Source: Gammaproteobacteria bacterium
Lineage (GTDB): Bacteria > Pseudomonadota > Gammaproteobacteria > Steroidobacterales > JABDKV01
NCBI GenBank assembly: GCA_013002045.1
Contig: JABDKV010000006.1
Span: forward strand, 1 to 33,726
Reading direction: 5' to 3'
Length of the DNA stretch: 33,726 bases
Part shown: positions 1 to 9,720 of the stretch, piece by piece
How the letters are laid out: each line of letters begins with the position of its first letter
Numbering within the stretch: the stretch's first letter is position 1
Position numbers and translations under genes: made by a program
Notes under the pieces: model-generated
The model's input: the letters and a program-made list of their open reading frames with translations, nothing else
What the model was told of the DNA's origin: nothing
The model's database searches: none

Positions 1-1
1 C

Positions 2-313
2 CAGACCTATCTGCTGTACGACACGATGATGCAGCATTGGGAGTCCGTCATGCCGGGCAAAATACTGACGATGCAATACGAGAGCCTGGTGGCGAACCCC
101 GAAACAGAGGTGCGCCGGCTGCTGCAGCATGTCGGACTCGCCTGGGATGAGCGTTGTCTTGATTTTCACAAGACCACGCGGCCGGTCATGACATCCAGTC
201 GCGGCCAGGTGACTGAACCGCTATATGCGAGTTCCATCGGAAGATGGCGCCGCTTCGAGGAACAACTAAAACCCCTGCGAAAAATCCTCAACCGCGATGC
301 GGCATCCCCGTAG
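2..313 (+). CDS. Sulfotransferase family protein, C-terminal part (5' truncated by window edge)
   Basis: Frame is open from base 2 (QTYLLYDTMMQHWESVMPGKILTMQYESLVANPETEVRRLLQHVGLAWDERCLDFHKTTRPVMTSSRGQVTEPLYASSIGRWRRFEEQLKPL), which resembles the 3'-PB and C-terminal region of sulfotransferases. Confidence 0.7.
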   Translation, partial: QTYLLYDTMMQHWESVMPGKILTMQYESLVANPETEVRRLLQHVGLAWDERCLDFHKTTRPVMTSSRGQVTEPLYASSIGRWRRFEEQLKPLRKILNRDAASP

Positions 314-466
314 GAGCGGCTTCAGCCGCGATCCCTCCCCCCGTAGGAGCGGCTTCAGCCGCGATGGGATCGCGCAGCGATCCGTAGGAGGGACTTCAGT
401 CCCGACCAAACCTGCCTGGCACTTACAAGTTACGACGGAAGAAAGAATCGGGACTTCAGCCCCGAT
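310..466. repeat. REP-like palindrome cluster A (copies at 310-332, 343-365, 383-405, and a divergent one at 447-466)
   Basis: Direct reading: gtaggagcggcttcagccgcgat (twice), gtaggagggacttcagtcccgac, atcgggacttcagccccgat; each has a short hairpin stem around a TTCA loop. Confidence 0.9.
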
Positions 467-476
467 CCCCCCAGCC

Positions 477-1157
477 TCAGTTGCTCCAGTGCGCTACCCG
501 GCGATAGGTATGGAATCCAAGGACCTCGCGGGTGTCGCCCACTTTTTCGGCAAAGTCTTTATAGGCGTCGCTCGACTGTAGCTTGTCCAAATATTCATTC
601 ACCGCGGCGAAGTCTTTGCCGCCAATAAGCACGGCATGGGTCATATCGCTTCCACCCGTACGGCGTTGCACCAGTCTTAGCACGCCGGGATTGCCCAATG
701 CCTTGTTCAGATCCGCAATTGCTTCACGATACAGTTCGGCATCGGATGACTTGATCAGGTAGGCGCCGAGATAACCGGCCGTGTGGCGGGACTTGCCGTG
801 ATCGTCAACCACGACAAACATATCACCACCGTGATACTCGGAGTCCTGAGTGGCAAGCAGGTACTGTGACCAGCCATGACTTTCACGGCGTTGCTTGTTG
901 CGGGTAATGTAATCCTGGTAGTTGTCAAAATCGACGACGATCAAATGCGAAGACTCGTGGTCGCCCAGATCGGCCGCGTAAAGTGTTGCCTTGGCGTCTT
1001 TCATTGCGTCATCGGCAAATAACATGTCAAGTGCCGCCCTGGCGCCGGAGGTGCTGGTGAAATCGACGCTGTGCACAACTTCGAACTGCTGTGCCTGCGC
1101 AACGGTGCCAGCCAGTAACAGCACAGCAGCCGTGATCGTGGAATAAAGGTTGTTCAT
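477..1157 (-). CDS. Predicted secreted protein of unknown function
   Basis: 226 aa; N-terminal signal peptide MNNLYSTITAAVLLLAGTVAQAQ; the rest reads like two alpha/beta-barrel-type halves. Confidence 0.65.
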   Translation of the reverse strand: MNNLYSTITAAVLLLAGTVAQAQQFEVVHSVDFTSTSGARAALDMLFADDAMKDAKATLYAADLGDHESSHLIVVDFDNYQDYITRNKQRRESHGWSQYLLATQDSEYHGGDMFVVVDDHGKSRHTAGYLGAYLIKSSDAELYREAIADLNKALGNPGVLRLVQRRTGGSDMTHAVLIGGKDFAAVNEYLDKLQSSDAYKDFAEKVGDTREVLGFHTYRRVAHWSN

Positions 1158-1238
1158 GATCCACTCCGGTTTCGCTCTATATTGGTTGGCTTCAGTATAG
1201 CTGGCAGATTTTTGTTTGCCTGGTCACGGTGCAGCGCG

Positions 1239-1442
1239 TCAATAGTGAGGTGGGACCTCATCTGCCGGATCACCGCTCGTCTGTGCGGCAGCCAGCGTCT
1301 CGATCTGGCGGGCGGTGTTACGCACGTGCTGATCTACCTGCTGCTGCAACTTATAAATCAGATCGCTCATTTGCTGGTTGGCATCCTCGAGGAATGCGAT
1401 CTTGGCCTCCAGCTCGGTCAGGCGCTCGCCCGGGTCGCTCAT
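1239..1442 (-). CDS. slyX: SlyX family protein
   Basis: MSDPGERLTELEAKIAFLEDANQQMSDLIYKLQQQVDQH... coiled coil ending in ..PPHY; a GGAG-like RBS precedes the internal ATGs at 1445/1442; the ORF-track start at 1514 is probably too early. Confidence 0.8.
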   Translation of the reverse strand: MSDPGERLTELEAKIAFLEDANQQMSDLIYKLQQQVDQHVRNTARQIETLAAAQTSGDPADEVPPHY

Positions 1443-1631
1443 CATTTCAACTCCAACAGCTCGATACACAGGCCAGGCGCGCTGTTCGGTCGCGCCTGGG
1501 GTTTTGTTATCCATTTCAGTAGCTTACACAGCCAGTGCCCAGTCCTGCAATGAGACCGCGAGATAACATAAGCTGGTATTTTTGTGAATTGGCGCACGCC
1601 GATTGTCGCGACGTCAGCCCATTATAGAAGT

Positions 1632-2690
1632 ATGGAGGTCGTCGAACAGAACATAGCGGACACGGTCGCGGCTGAAGAAACCTATGCCCGGCTGGACGCA
1701 TTGTTGCGTACTGCGGTCGACGCCATCATCACTATCAGCGACCGCGGCATCATCGAAACCGTCAACCCGGCGGCCGAGAGAATGTTCGACCGGCCTGCGA
1801 CCGCTCTCACTGGTCAGAACATCTCCATCCTGATGCCAAAGCGTTTCGCTATGCATCACGACCGCTGGGTGAGTGGCGAGACCCTTAGCGTAGAAAAAGT
1901 ACTTGGTCGAACGCGCGAGATCAGCGGATTGCGATCGGATGGCTCGGAATTTCCGATCGAGCTGGCATTGAGTTCAGCTGACATCCAGGGGCGCCGGATA
2001 TTCACCGGCATCATCCGGGATGTATCGCAGCGTCGTGCCGCCGAGAAGGAACTGAAACGACATCATGACCTGCTGGAGCAGCGGGTTGCCGAACGAACGG
2101 CAGAGTTGGAAGCGGCCAATCGCGATCTCGAGTTTGCGCGTGACCAGTTACAGCGAACTAACGAGAAGCTGGAACAGTTGGTTCGGGTCGATGAATTAAC
2201 GGGCATCGCCAACCGGCGCGCATTACGCGAACGCCTGAGATCAGAATGGGATCGCATGCAGCGGGAGCAGAGACCATTGTGTGTGATGATCTGCGATGTC
2301 GATTACTTCAAGAAGTACAACGATACCTACGGGCATCCGGCCGGAGATGTATGCCTGTGCCGGGTCAGCGAGGCTATGCAGCACTGTTTCCAGCGTGCCA
2401 CCGAGTTCGTCGCCCGTCATGGCGGGGAAGAGTTTGCTGTGGTGATGAGCGGCGCAGATCTCGACGAGGGACGCCAGCGTGCCGAGACATTGTTACAGGA
2501 GATTCGATCGCTGCAGATTGACAATGCCGGCGCCGGCAAGATGCTGACAATCAGTGTTGGTGTAGCCAGTGTTGTACCGGATCGGTCGAAGTCGCTGGGC
2601 AAGCTGGTCGCCGCTGCCGATGCCGCTTTGTACCGCGCCAAAGAAGCAGGGCGCGATCGTGTGGAAACAGCGGCCTATCGCGCCGATTGA
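1632..2690 (+). CDS. PAS domain-containing diguanylate cyclase (GGDEF, GGEEF variant)
   Basis: PAS (DAIITISDRGIIETVNPAAERMF...GSEFPIELALS), coiled coil, then GGDEF domain (DELTGIANRRAL...DVDYFKKYNDTYGHPAGD...RHGGEEF...ISVGVAS). Start at 1632 (ATG) preferred over a GTG at 1584. Confidence 0.9.
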   Translation: MEVVEQNIADTVAAEETYARLDALLRTAVDAIITISDRGIIETVNPAAERMFDRPATALTGQNISILMPKRFAMHHDRWVSGETLSVEKVLGRTREISGLRSDGSEFPIELALSSADIQGRRIFTGIIRDVSQRRAAEKELKRHHDLLEQRVAERTAELEAANRDLEFARDQLQRTNEKLEQLVRVDELTGIANRRALRERLRSEWDRMQREQRPLCVMICDVDYFKKYNDTYGHPAGDVCLCRVSEAMQHCFQRATEFVARHGGEEFAVVMSGADLDEGRQRAETLLQEIRSLQIDNAGAGKMLTISVGVASVVPDRSKSLGKLVAAADAALYRAKEAGRDRVETAAYRAD

Positions 2691-2729
2691 GTTATCTGCT
2701 GTAGCCGCCGATTAGTCCGTGGACGCGCT

Positions 2730-3083
2730 TCAGCGAGGTCGGGGTGACTCCTCGGAGGCGCTGGCGCAAGCGATACACAGGGTGGTAGTCGGGTCGTATT
2801 CCAGGCGGCCCGCTGCAATCGCGTCGCCGCACTCCTGACAATCCCCAAAGGAATCGTCCGCTACGCGGCGAAGCGCGGCCTCGATTTGTCTGAGCTTCAC
2901 CTGGCGCCGACGCTGAGCTTCGACCGACATCGCCTGCGCCTGCATTGCATCCATGCGTGATAGCCGACCCTGGCGAGTCTGGTCCAACTCTACTGTCGCT
3001 GCAGCCTCGTTGCTTGTCTGCACGAGTTCGGTTAGCTCGTCGCGCAGTTGTAGTAGTTTGTTATGTATCTTACTGGCGTTCAT
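2730..3083 (-). CDS. TraR/DksA family C4-type zinc-finger protein
   Basis: [26 protein letters not shown] zinc finger after an N-terminal coiled coil. Confidence 0.85.
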   Translation of the reverse strand: MNASKIHNKLLQLRDELTELVQTSNEAAATVELDQTRQGRLSRMDAMQAQAMSVEAQRRRQVKLRQIEAALRRVADDSFGDCQECGDAIAAGRLEYDPTTTLCIACASASEESPRPR

Positions 3084-3275
3084 CCACCTATTTTACATGT
3101 TCCCCGGTTTCGGAATAATGCGCTTCAATTCGCGATGTCTGCAGTGACGCGACTGCGCAATCGTTGCTGCATATGTCGAATATGACACTGTCGATTTCAC
3201 CAATACATTAATATTCGGCAATAAAGAACAGAAAGTCCGCATGACTGCGGTTAGAAAAACCAGAAAAATAACAAC

Positions 3276-4667
3276 ATGAGAATTTTCCCGATGAAACTGA
3301 ACCTGATGAGCCTGATACTGGCTGCTGCGCTGGTAGCTGGACCGGCAATGGCTGATCGTGACGACAACGACGATGATGACGATCATGGTGGGCCGTACAC
3401 GGTCTCCGATTCAGACTACTACTTTGACGGCGAACCGGACCCGGCAAAGGTCGAGCTCGGGCGCAACCTGTTTTTCGACAAGATACTCAGCGGCAACTTC
3501 AATATTTCCTGTGCCACCTGCCATCACTCGCTGACCGATACCGGGGATGGTCTGTCGCTGCCGGTGGGCGAGGGCGCTACCGGTCTCGGTGTAACGCGTG
3601 ACCTCGGACGCGGATCGGACGCAGTACACGAACGCGTGCCACGCAATGCCCCACCGGTATTCAATCTCGGTGCGCGTGAGTTCGTCGTCATGTTTCATGA
3701 CGGGCGACTGACTGTTGATCCGTCGTCGCCGAGCGGTTTCGCCAACCCGGCCGGCGATGATTTGCCGCCGGGGCTGGACAACATTCTGGCCGCCCAGGCT
3801 ATGTTCCCGGTTACTTCGGGGACGGAGATGGCTGGCCAGCCCGGCGAGAATTTAATCGCCGATGCGGCGGCACAGGGAGATCTCGCAGGCCCCGACGGTG
3901 TCTGGGCGCAGCTGGCAGACCGGTTGCGGGAGATTCCGGGGTACATCGACCTGTTCGTGGCAGCCTATGGCGACATCGACGATGCGAACGACATCACCTA
4001 TGTACATGCGGCCAATGCGATCGCCGCATTCGAAACAGTCTCCTGGCGTGCTGACAATAGCCCTTACGACCGCTACCTGCGTGGTGAGCGCGGCGCGATG
4101 AGTCGCAATGCCGTTGCCGGTATGCGCCTGTTCTACGGCAAGGCCGGTTGTGCTGGCTGTCATAGCGGGCCATTCCAGACAGATCACGATTTTCACTCTA
4201 TTGCCATGCCCCAGATTGGGCCGGGCAAAGGCGATGGCGTGTCGGGTCATGAAGACTTCGGCCGCGAACGGGTTACGGGTCGGGTGGCCGACCGCTATCG
4301 TTTTCGCACACCAACACTGCGCAACGTCGCGCTCACCGGCCCATGGGGCCACAGTGGCGCCTATGGCTCGCTGGAAGCCATGGTGCGGCATCATCTCGAC
4401 CCAGTGAATTCGTTTCACAGCTACGATCGGACGCAGGTGATGCTGGCATCACGTGCTGATCTCGATGCACTCGACTTCCTGTTGCTGGACGATCCTGCAG
4501 TGAGCGATGCGATCGCATCGAGTTGCGATCTGCACCCGGTGTCACTGCGTCCACGCCAGCTGAGGCTATTGCTCGACTTCCTGCATGCGCTCACCGATCC
4601 GGGCAGCGTCGACCTGCGGCACGACATCCCGCGGCAAGTGCCAAGTGGCCTGCCGGTTTTCGACTAA
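3276..4667 (+). CDS. Di-haem cytochrome c peroxidase / MauG-like protein
   Basis: Signal peptide MKLNLMSLILAAALVAGPAMA (possible start at 3291), two CxxCH motifs (CATCH, CAGCH), PTLRNVALTGPWGHSGAYGSLEAMVRHH typical of the family. Confidence 0.88.
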   Translation: MRIFPMKLNLMSLILAAALVAGPAMADRDDNDDDDDHGGPYTVSDSDYYFDGEPDPAKVELGRNLFFDKILSGNFNISCATCHHSLTDTGDGLSLPVGEGATGLGVTRDLGRGSDAVHERVPRNAPPVFNLGAREFVVMFHDGRLTVDPSSPSGFANPAGDDLPPGLDNILAAQAMFPVTSGTEMAGQPGENLIADAAAQGDLAGPDGVWAQLADRLREIPGYIDLFVAAYGDIDDANDITYVHAANAIAAFETVSWRADNSPYDRYLRGERGAMSRNAVAGMRLFYGKAGCAGCHSGPFQTDHDFHSIAMPQIGPGKGDGVSGHEDFGRERVTGRVADRYRFRTPTLRNVALTGPWGHSGAYGSLEAMVRHHLDPVNSFHSYDRTQVMLASRADLDALDFLLLDDPAVSDAIASSCDLHPVSLRPRQLRLLLDFLHALTDPGSVDLRHDIPRQVPSGLPVFD

Positions 4668-4682
4668 ACCGGGTCCTGGCTA

Positions 4683-5081
4683 CTACAAACGTCGGACGGC
4701 TTCCAGGTAGGCCTGCTCGTCGGGAACAGTGTTATTGCGTTGCGCTGTTGCCAGGGTGTCGCCCAGTACTTCAAGCATGGCGTGTTCAGCTGCATGCGGA
4801 TCGCCGTGACGCGAGATCAGCTCCTGCCAGGCGTTACGGATCCCGGTCGGGCGGTCAGTCTGCACCTGCTCACGAATCGCGATGTGCATGGCCATATGCA
4901 GGAACGGGTTAGTGTCACCACGCTCGACGGTGTAATTGTCATCGATGTTGCCCTTCTCGAGCAGGGAGTGATACTCGGGATGCGCAGCGATGATCTCCGC
5001 AACGATGGACTCGAGTGGTGACAGCACCGCCTGCGCCCGCTGTTTGTTGAAGACATCGACAAAAAACTGCCGCATGTCGTT
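4683..5081 (-). CDS. DUF1841 family protein
   Basis: MRQFFVDVFNKQRAQAVLSPLESIVAEIIAAHPEYHSLLE...NPFLHMAMHIAIREQ; downstream of nth. Start taken at the internal Met; the ORF track opens at 5114. Confidence 0.8.
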   Translation of the reverse strand, partial: NDMRQFFVDVFNKQRAQAVLSPLESIVAEIIAAHPEYHSLLEKGNIDDNYTVERGDTNPFLHMAMHIAIREQVQTDRPTGIRNAWQELISRHGDPHAAEHAMLEVLGDTLATAQRNNTVPDEQAYLEAVRRL

Positions 5082-5135
5082 GCGATCGCCATACATCATA
5101 GATCCAGTATGCAATACAGTGCCGTCATCACGCTG

Positions 5136-5771
5136 TCATTCCACGGTCTTTTTGCGGTATTCACACAGGTCGGCGATGACGCAGTCGGGGCAGGCCGGCT
5201 TACGCGCCTTACACACGTAACGGCCATGCAGGATCAGCCAGTGATGACAGTCCTGCAGAAATTCCTCCGGTATCAGCCGCAGCAATCGTTTTTCGACCTC
5301 GAGTGGCGTCTTACCGGGCGCGATCCCGGTGCGATTGGAGACCCGAAAGATATGCGTATCGACTGCGACCGTTGGCTGACCAAAGGCCGTGTTCAGAATC
5401 ACATTGGCCGTCTTACGACCGACGCCGGGCAGCGCTTCCAGTGCAGCGCGATCGGCGGGCACCTGGCCGTCATGTTCGGCAATCAGCTGCTGGCAGGTCG
5501 CGATGACGTTCTTTGCCTTGCTATTAAATAATCCAATGGTGCGGATGTATCGGGTAAGTCCTTCCACGCCGAGGTCCAGGATTGCCTGCGGCGTGTTGGC
5601 TACGGGATACAACTTTGCAGTGGCTTTATTGACGCCAACATCGGTCGCCTGAGCCGACAGGATGACGGCAATTAGCAGCTCGAATGGCGAGCTGTATTCG
5701 AGCTCTGTAGTCGGGTTGGGATTCTGTGCTCGCAGTCGCTCGAAAATTTCGGTGCGCTTGGTCTTGTTCAT
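5136..5771 (-). CDS. nth: Endonuclease III
   Basis: HhH-GPD ([34 protein letters not shown]) and Fe-S cluster motif C-x6-C-x2-C-x5-C ([17 protein letters not shown]). Confidence 0.97.
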   Translation of the reverse strand: MNKTKRTEIFERLRAQNPNPTTELEYSSPFELLIAVILSAQATDVGVNKATAKLYPVANTPQAILDLGVEGLTRYIRTIGLFNSKAKNVIATCQQLIAEHDGQVPADRAALEALPGVGRKTANVILNTAFGQPTVAVDTHIFRVSNRTGIAPGKTPLEVEKRLLRLIPEEFLQDCHHWLILHGRYVCKARKPACPDCVIADLCEYRKKTVE

Positions 5772-6436
5772 TCCTGCGCGACGGGCTGGGCGACGATCGT
5801 GGTGCGGGCGCGACGCTGGTCGATCCAGTTGCCGGCCGCAATTAACAGACCCAGAGCAATGAATGCGCCAGGTGCCAGGCTGGCCAGCAGGAAGCCATTG
5901 TCGAACAGCTGTATTTCCAGACCCGCACCACCCGGGCCAAACAACATCTGCGCCTGGGTCAACAATGAGCCCTGGCCGACCAGTTCGCGAATCGCACCCA
6001 GTGCGATCAGTACCGCAGCAAAGCCCAGCCCGGTGAACAGACCATCGGCCGCGGCGCGCACCGGATCGTGACGCGAGGCAAAGCTTTCGGCGCGACCGAC
6101 TATGGCGCAGTTGGTCACGATCAGTGGCACGAAAATACCCAACACCCGGTGCAGGTCAAAAAACAACGCATGCATGAGCAGGTCAACCGTTGTAACCAGA
6201 GACGCAATAATAACGACGAAGGCGGCAATTCGGATTTCACGACGCAACAGCGGCCGCAACAGTGACACGGTGACATTCGAGCCAATCAATACAGCGGTCG
6301 TGGCCAGGCCCAGGCCGATCCCGTTGACTACGGTCGTGGTGACGGCGAGTAACGGGCATAGGCCCAGTAACTGCACCAGGCCGGCGTTGTTACGCCACAG
6401 GCCGTCTTTGGCGATGTCGGCAAAGCCTGGTTTCAC
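5768..6436 (-). CDS. rnfE: Rnf electron transport complex subunit RnfE
   Basis: Membrane protein [44 protein letters not shown]; rnf operon position; 4-bp overlap with nth. Confidence 0.95.
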   Translation of the reverse strand: MKPGFADIAKDGLWRNNAGLVQLLGLCPLLAVTTTVVNGIGLGLATTAVLIGSNVTVSLLRPLLRREIRIAAFVVIIASLVTTVDLLMHALFFDLHRVLGIFVPLIVTNCAIVGRAESFASRHDPVRAAADGLFTGLGFAAVLIALGAIRELVGQGSLLTQAQMLFGPGGAGLEIQLFDNGFLLASLAPGAFIALGLLIAAGNWIDQRRARTTIVAQPVAQE

Positions 6437-7077
6437 GTTGGCTCCGTCGCAAAAATGAGGTCGCGGTGCGCTTCAAAGTATATCAGCGCGTTGCGTACGG
6501 CTTCGACTACAGCGCGAGGTGTAATGGTGGCGCCGGTAAACGCATCGAAGACACCCCCGTCCTGTTCTACTGCCCATTGCGCCGGTGGGGGCTGTTGCAG
6601 TGATCGACCGTCAAAGGTCGTAATCCAGTCGCTTTTCTCGATTTCGATCTTGTCACCCAGTCCGGCAGTCTCGTTGTGACTGACCACGCGAACGCCCGCG
6701 AGTGTGCCGTCGTAGTGAATCCCGACCAGCAGCTTTATCGGGCCGCTATAGCCATCAGGCGCGATGACATTGAGGATTGCAGCCACTGCTTCGCCATCCC
6801 GCCGGGCCCGGTAAGCTACCAGCGGATCATCGCTTCCGAGCAGGTCGTCATCGCTGACCGTAGTGGTGTCTTCGAACAGGTTGTTGTCGTACTGGTCAGC
6901 CGGCAATATCTGGTTCAGCGCGCGCAGGCTGTAATTGCGTTCGTTAATCGCGATGCGCTCGCCAGTCTGGTTCCACGTGTATGCTACCAGCGCCGCCCCG
7001 CCGGCACCGACCAGCGTCAGTGCCGCCACGGTCAGGGCTACCGCACGCAGACTACTTGCGCTCACGTTGTTCACCAT
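6433..7077 (-). CDS. rnfG: Rnf electron transport complex subunit RnfG
   Basis: FMN-binding domain with flavinylation-type motif [17 protein letters not shown]; start at the internal Met [10 protein letters not shown] (7077) fits an overlap with rnfD. Confidence 0.93.
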   Translation of the reverse strand: MVNNVSASSLRAVALTVAALTLVGAGGAALVAYTWNQTGERIAINERNYSLRALNQILPADQYDNNLFEDTTTVSDDDLLGSDDPLVAYRARRDGEAVAAILNVIAPDGYSGPIKLLVGIHYDGTLAGVRVVSHNETAGLGDKIEIEKSDWITTFDGRSLQQPPPAQWAVEQDGGVFDAFTGATITPRAVVEAVRNALIYFEAHRDLIFATEPT

Positions 7078-8086
7078 AGGCACGTGGAATCGTAAAGTAA
7101 TCGATCGCCGGAACCGCCATGTTGAGCAACAACACGGCAAAGGCCACGCCATCCGGGTAAGCACCCCAGGTGCGAATGACATAGATCAGCACACCGATAC
7201 CGGCGCCGTAAATGAGCCTGCCACGCCGGCTGGTAGCGGCCGATACCGGATCGGTGGCAATGAAGAAAGCGCCAAGCACGGCCGAGCCATTGGTCAGATG
7301 AAACCACGCGGATGGGTATTGATCGGGATTACTGATGTTGAACAGGGTCGCCATGACAGCCAGTCCGAGCAGGACACTAACCGGGATGTGCCAGCGCACG
7401 ACGCCGCGAAACATCAGGTATATCCCACCCGCCAGCGCAGCGATATTGATCCAGGTCCAGGCGCTGACGACAGCAGAATCCATGACCGGATCGGCCATGA
7501 CCTCGGTCATCATCATGCCGCGTGCCAGGTCGCCCTGGACACGATCGAGCGGTGTCGCCATGGTGACCGCGTCCCAACCCGCCACCGGTGGCGAGCCGGT
7601 AAAGATAGCCGCCAGCGTGGCCCCGATGCCGGGTCCGTCACCAACCGGCGAGAGCCACAGATCGGCCATCGGAACGGGGAAGGCGATGAGCAGCACGACG
7701 TAACCGACCATGGCCGGATTGAAGGTGTTAAAGCCCAGGCCGCCATATAAGTGCTTGGCGACGACGATAGCAAACAACGAACCGGTAACCGTGACATACC
7801 ACGGTGTTACCGGTGGCAGCGCCAGCGCCAGCAAGGACGCACAGACCAGCGCGCTCAGGTCGCCAACGTACAACTGCACATCGCGATTGCGCATCTTCAT
7901 GATCGCTGCTTCGCAACCGACACAGACGATTGCTGCGATCAGAATGTTGACGATGACACCGACACCAAAAAATATGACGTAGACAATAACCACCGGGACC
8001 AGCCCAAGCAGTACGTCGCGCATGACACGCGAAACCGGGTCGGCACCGAGTATGTGTGGTGCCGGAGCGGTGCTGAAATTTCTCAC
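7052..8086 (-). CDS. rnfD: Rnf electron transport complex subunit RnfD
   Basis: Polytopic membrane protein; GSAVLGAFFIATDPVSAATSRRGRLIYG region typical of RnfD/NqrB. Confidence 0.95.
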   Translation of the reverse strand: MRNFSTAPAPHILGADPVSRVMRDVLLGLVPVVIVYVIFFGVGVIVNILIAAIVCVGCEAAIMKMRNRDVQLYVGDLSALVCASLLALALPPVTPWYVTVTGSLFAIVVAKHLYGGLGFNTFNPAMVGYVVLLIAFPVPMADLWLSPVGDGPGIGATLAAIFTGSPPVAGWDAVTMATPLDRVQGDLARGMMMTEVMADPVMDSAVVSAWTWINIAALAGGIYLMFRGVVRWHIPVSVLLGLAVMATLFNISNPDQYPSAWFHLTNGSAVLGAFFIATDPVSAATSRRGRLIYGAGIGVLIYVIRTWGAYPDGVAFAVLLLNMAVPAIDYFTIPRAYGEQRERK

Positions 8087-9657
8087 GCGCTCTCGTCTCC
8101 GCCAGACTCTTTTTCTTCTACGCGTCGCATGACATCGGCGATGACCTGGCGTTTCTCATCCCCGGCCCGAGCCCGCGCAGTCGTTTTTTTCTTTTCCGCT
8201 ATCCGCTCTACGCGTTCACGTTGCTGTTGCTCGAGACGGGCATTACGACGATCGAATCTTACTTTCGCCATGCGCGCCTGTTCACGTTCGATACGGCGCT
8301 GCGCAACTGTCGCCTTGGCGTAACGAAAATGCTCAGCCAGGCGGATGTGACTGGGACAGACGTAGTCGCAGCAGCCGCATTCGATACAGGCCATCAGATT
8401 GTGTCGCTCCAACTGCGCCTCGTTACCACCCACGGTATGCCAGTACAGTTGCTGAGGTAATAACTTCGAAGGGCAGACGCGGGCGCATTCGCCACACCGA
8501 ATACAGGGTCTTACGAACTCGGCACCGCGCGCCTGTTCGGGAGCCATCACCAGGATTGAGTTGGTAGCCTTGGTCACCGGGATGGCATCGGTTTGCGCGG
8601 CAAAGCCCATCATCGCGCCACCAATAACCAGTCGTTCTGCATCGTCGGTGTAGCCTCCGACCAACTCAGTCAGTACCGAGACGGGGGTGCCGATACGGGT
8701 GCGCACGTTGGCCTGACCCTGCAGCCCGGTACCGGTCACGGTCACCAGCCGTTCAGTCAGTGGCAGTCCTTCGTGTACGGCGTTATTGATGGAGGCCGCA
8801 GTCGCTACATTGAGACAGACATAGCCGATATCGAGCGGCAGGCCGCCAATCGGTACTTCGTCGCCGCTCAGCGCCTGGATTAACTGGTTCTCGGAGCCTT
8901 CAGGGTAAATCGCCGGTACCCGCACGACTTCGAAACGGTCATCATCGGCGCGTTCGACTGCCTCCCGCAAAGCCTGCTCACATTGTGGCTTGTCTTCCTC
9001 GATACCTATGACGCAGCGGTTGACCTGCAACACGTGCATTACGACCCGGGCGCCTTCAATGATGGCGTCAGGCGCTATTCGCATCAGCACTTCGTCGCAG
9101 GCGATTTCCGGATCACACTCGGCACCGTTCAGGATCAGCGTATGCAGGAACGTGTCCGCACGTGCGGTCAGCTTGGTCGAAGTCGGGAACACGGCGCCGC
9201 CGAGACCAACGATTCCGGCTTCTCGCACGCGCCCACGAACACGAACCGGATCGATAAGGTGATAGTCGCCCTCAATCGGTTGCGGCTCGACCGCCTGGTC
9301 TTCGCCATCGCTGCGCAGGATGATGCATTCGCCGGGCAGGCCAGAGATGTGCGATACCGGGCGGCGTTCGATCGATGACACAACACCTGAGGTCGGGGCA
9401 TGGATCGCCGCGGAGATCAAACCATCAGGTTGGGCGACGAGCTGGTTACGCAGAACTTTGTCGCCGACGGCCACCACCGGCCTGGCCTTGAGGCCGCGGT
9501 GTTGCACCAGTGGCAACAGGTATTCCTCCGCCAACGGTGCTTCGAGCACGGGCTGATCGGCAAGGTCATGCTTGTCGGTGGGTAGTCGCAACCCACCGTA
9601 AAACCCTGACGGCTTACGTGTCGGTGTTAGCTCGTCGTCGAACTGGTTTTCGACCAC
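8083..9657 (-). CDS. rnfC: Rnf electron transport complex subunit RnfC
   Basis: NADH/quinone-binding features plus two 4Fe-4S motifs (CIRCGECARVCPSKL, CIECGCCDYVCPSHI). Confidence 0.95.
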   Translation of the reverse strand: MVENQFDDELTPTRKPSGFYGGLRLPTDKHDLADQPVLEAPLAEEYLLPLVQHRGLKARPVVAVGDKVLRNQLVAQPDGLISAAIHAPTSGVVSSIERRPVSHISGLPGECIILRSDGEDQAVEPQPIEGDYHLIDPVRVRGRVREAGIVGLGGAVFPTSTKLTARADTFLHTLILNGAECDPEIACDEVLMRIAPDAIIEGARVVMHVLQVNRCVIGIEEDKPQCEQALREAVERADDDRFEVVRVPAIYPEGSENQLIQALSGDEVPIGGLPLDIGYVCLNVATAASINNAVHEGLPLTERLVTVTGTGLQGQANVRTRIGTPVSVLTELVGGYTDDAERLVIGGAMMGFAAQTDAIPVTKATNSILVMAPEQARGAEFVRPCIRCGECARVCPSKLLPQQLYWHTVGGNEAQLERHNLMACIECGCCDYVCPSHIRLAEHFRYAKATVAQRRIEREQARMAKVRFDRRNARLEQQQRERVERIAEKKKTTARARAGDEKRQVIADVMRRVEEKESGGDESA

Positions 9658-9720
9658 ACGGTTCTCGATTGTTGATTCCCCAACGATTGTAAGCGGCGGC
9701 TCAGTCTACCGGCACCTGTT

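Noticed and set aside
297-581. 94-aa ORF MRHPRRSGFSRDPSPRRSGFSRDG...
   Set aside because: It is a translation of the REP palindromes (RRSGFSRD is the repeat in one frame), a common false ORF, not a credible gene.
3852-4418. 188-aa minus-strand ORF within the MauG-like gene
   Set aside because: Antisense to a gene with two haem motifs; no family resemblance.
7220-7260. RnfD flavinylation motif deviating from SGAT (reads SAAT)
   Set aside because: RnfD orthologues vary at this position (E. coli-type reads TAST as recalled), so not treated as a loss.
6935-7750. 271-aa plus-strand ORF across rnfG/rnfD
   Set aside because: Antisense shadow of rnfD/rnfG with low-complexity composition.
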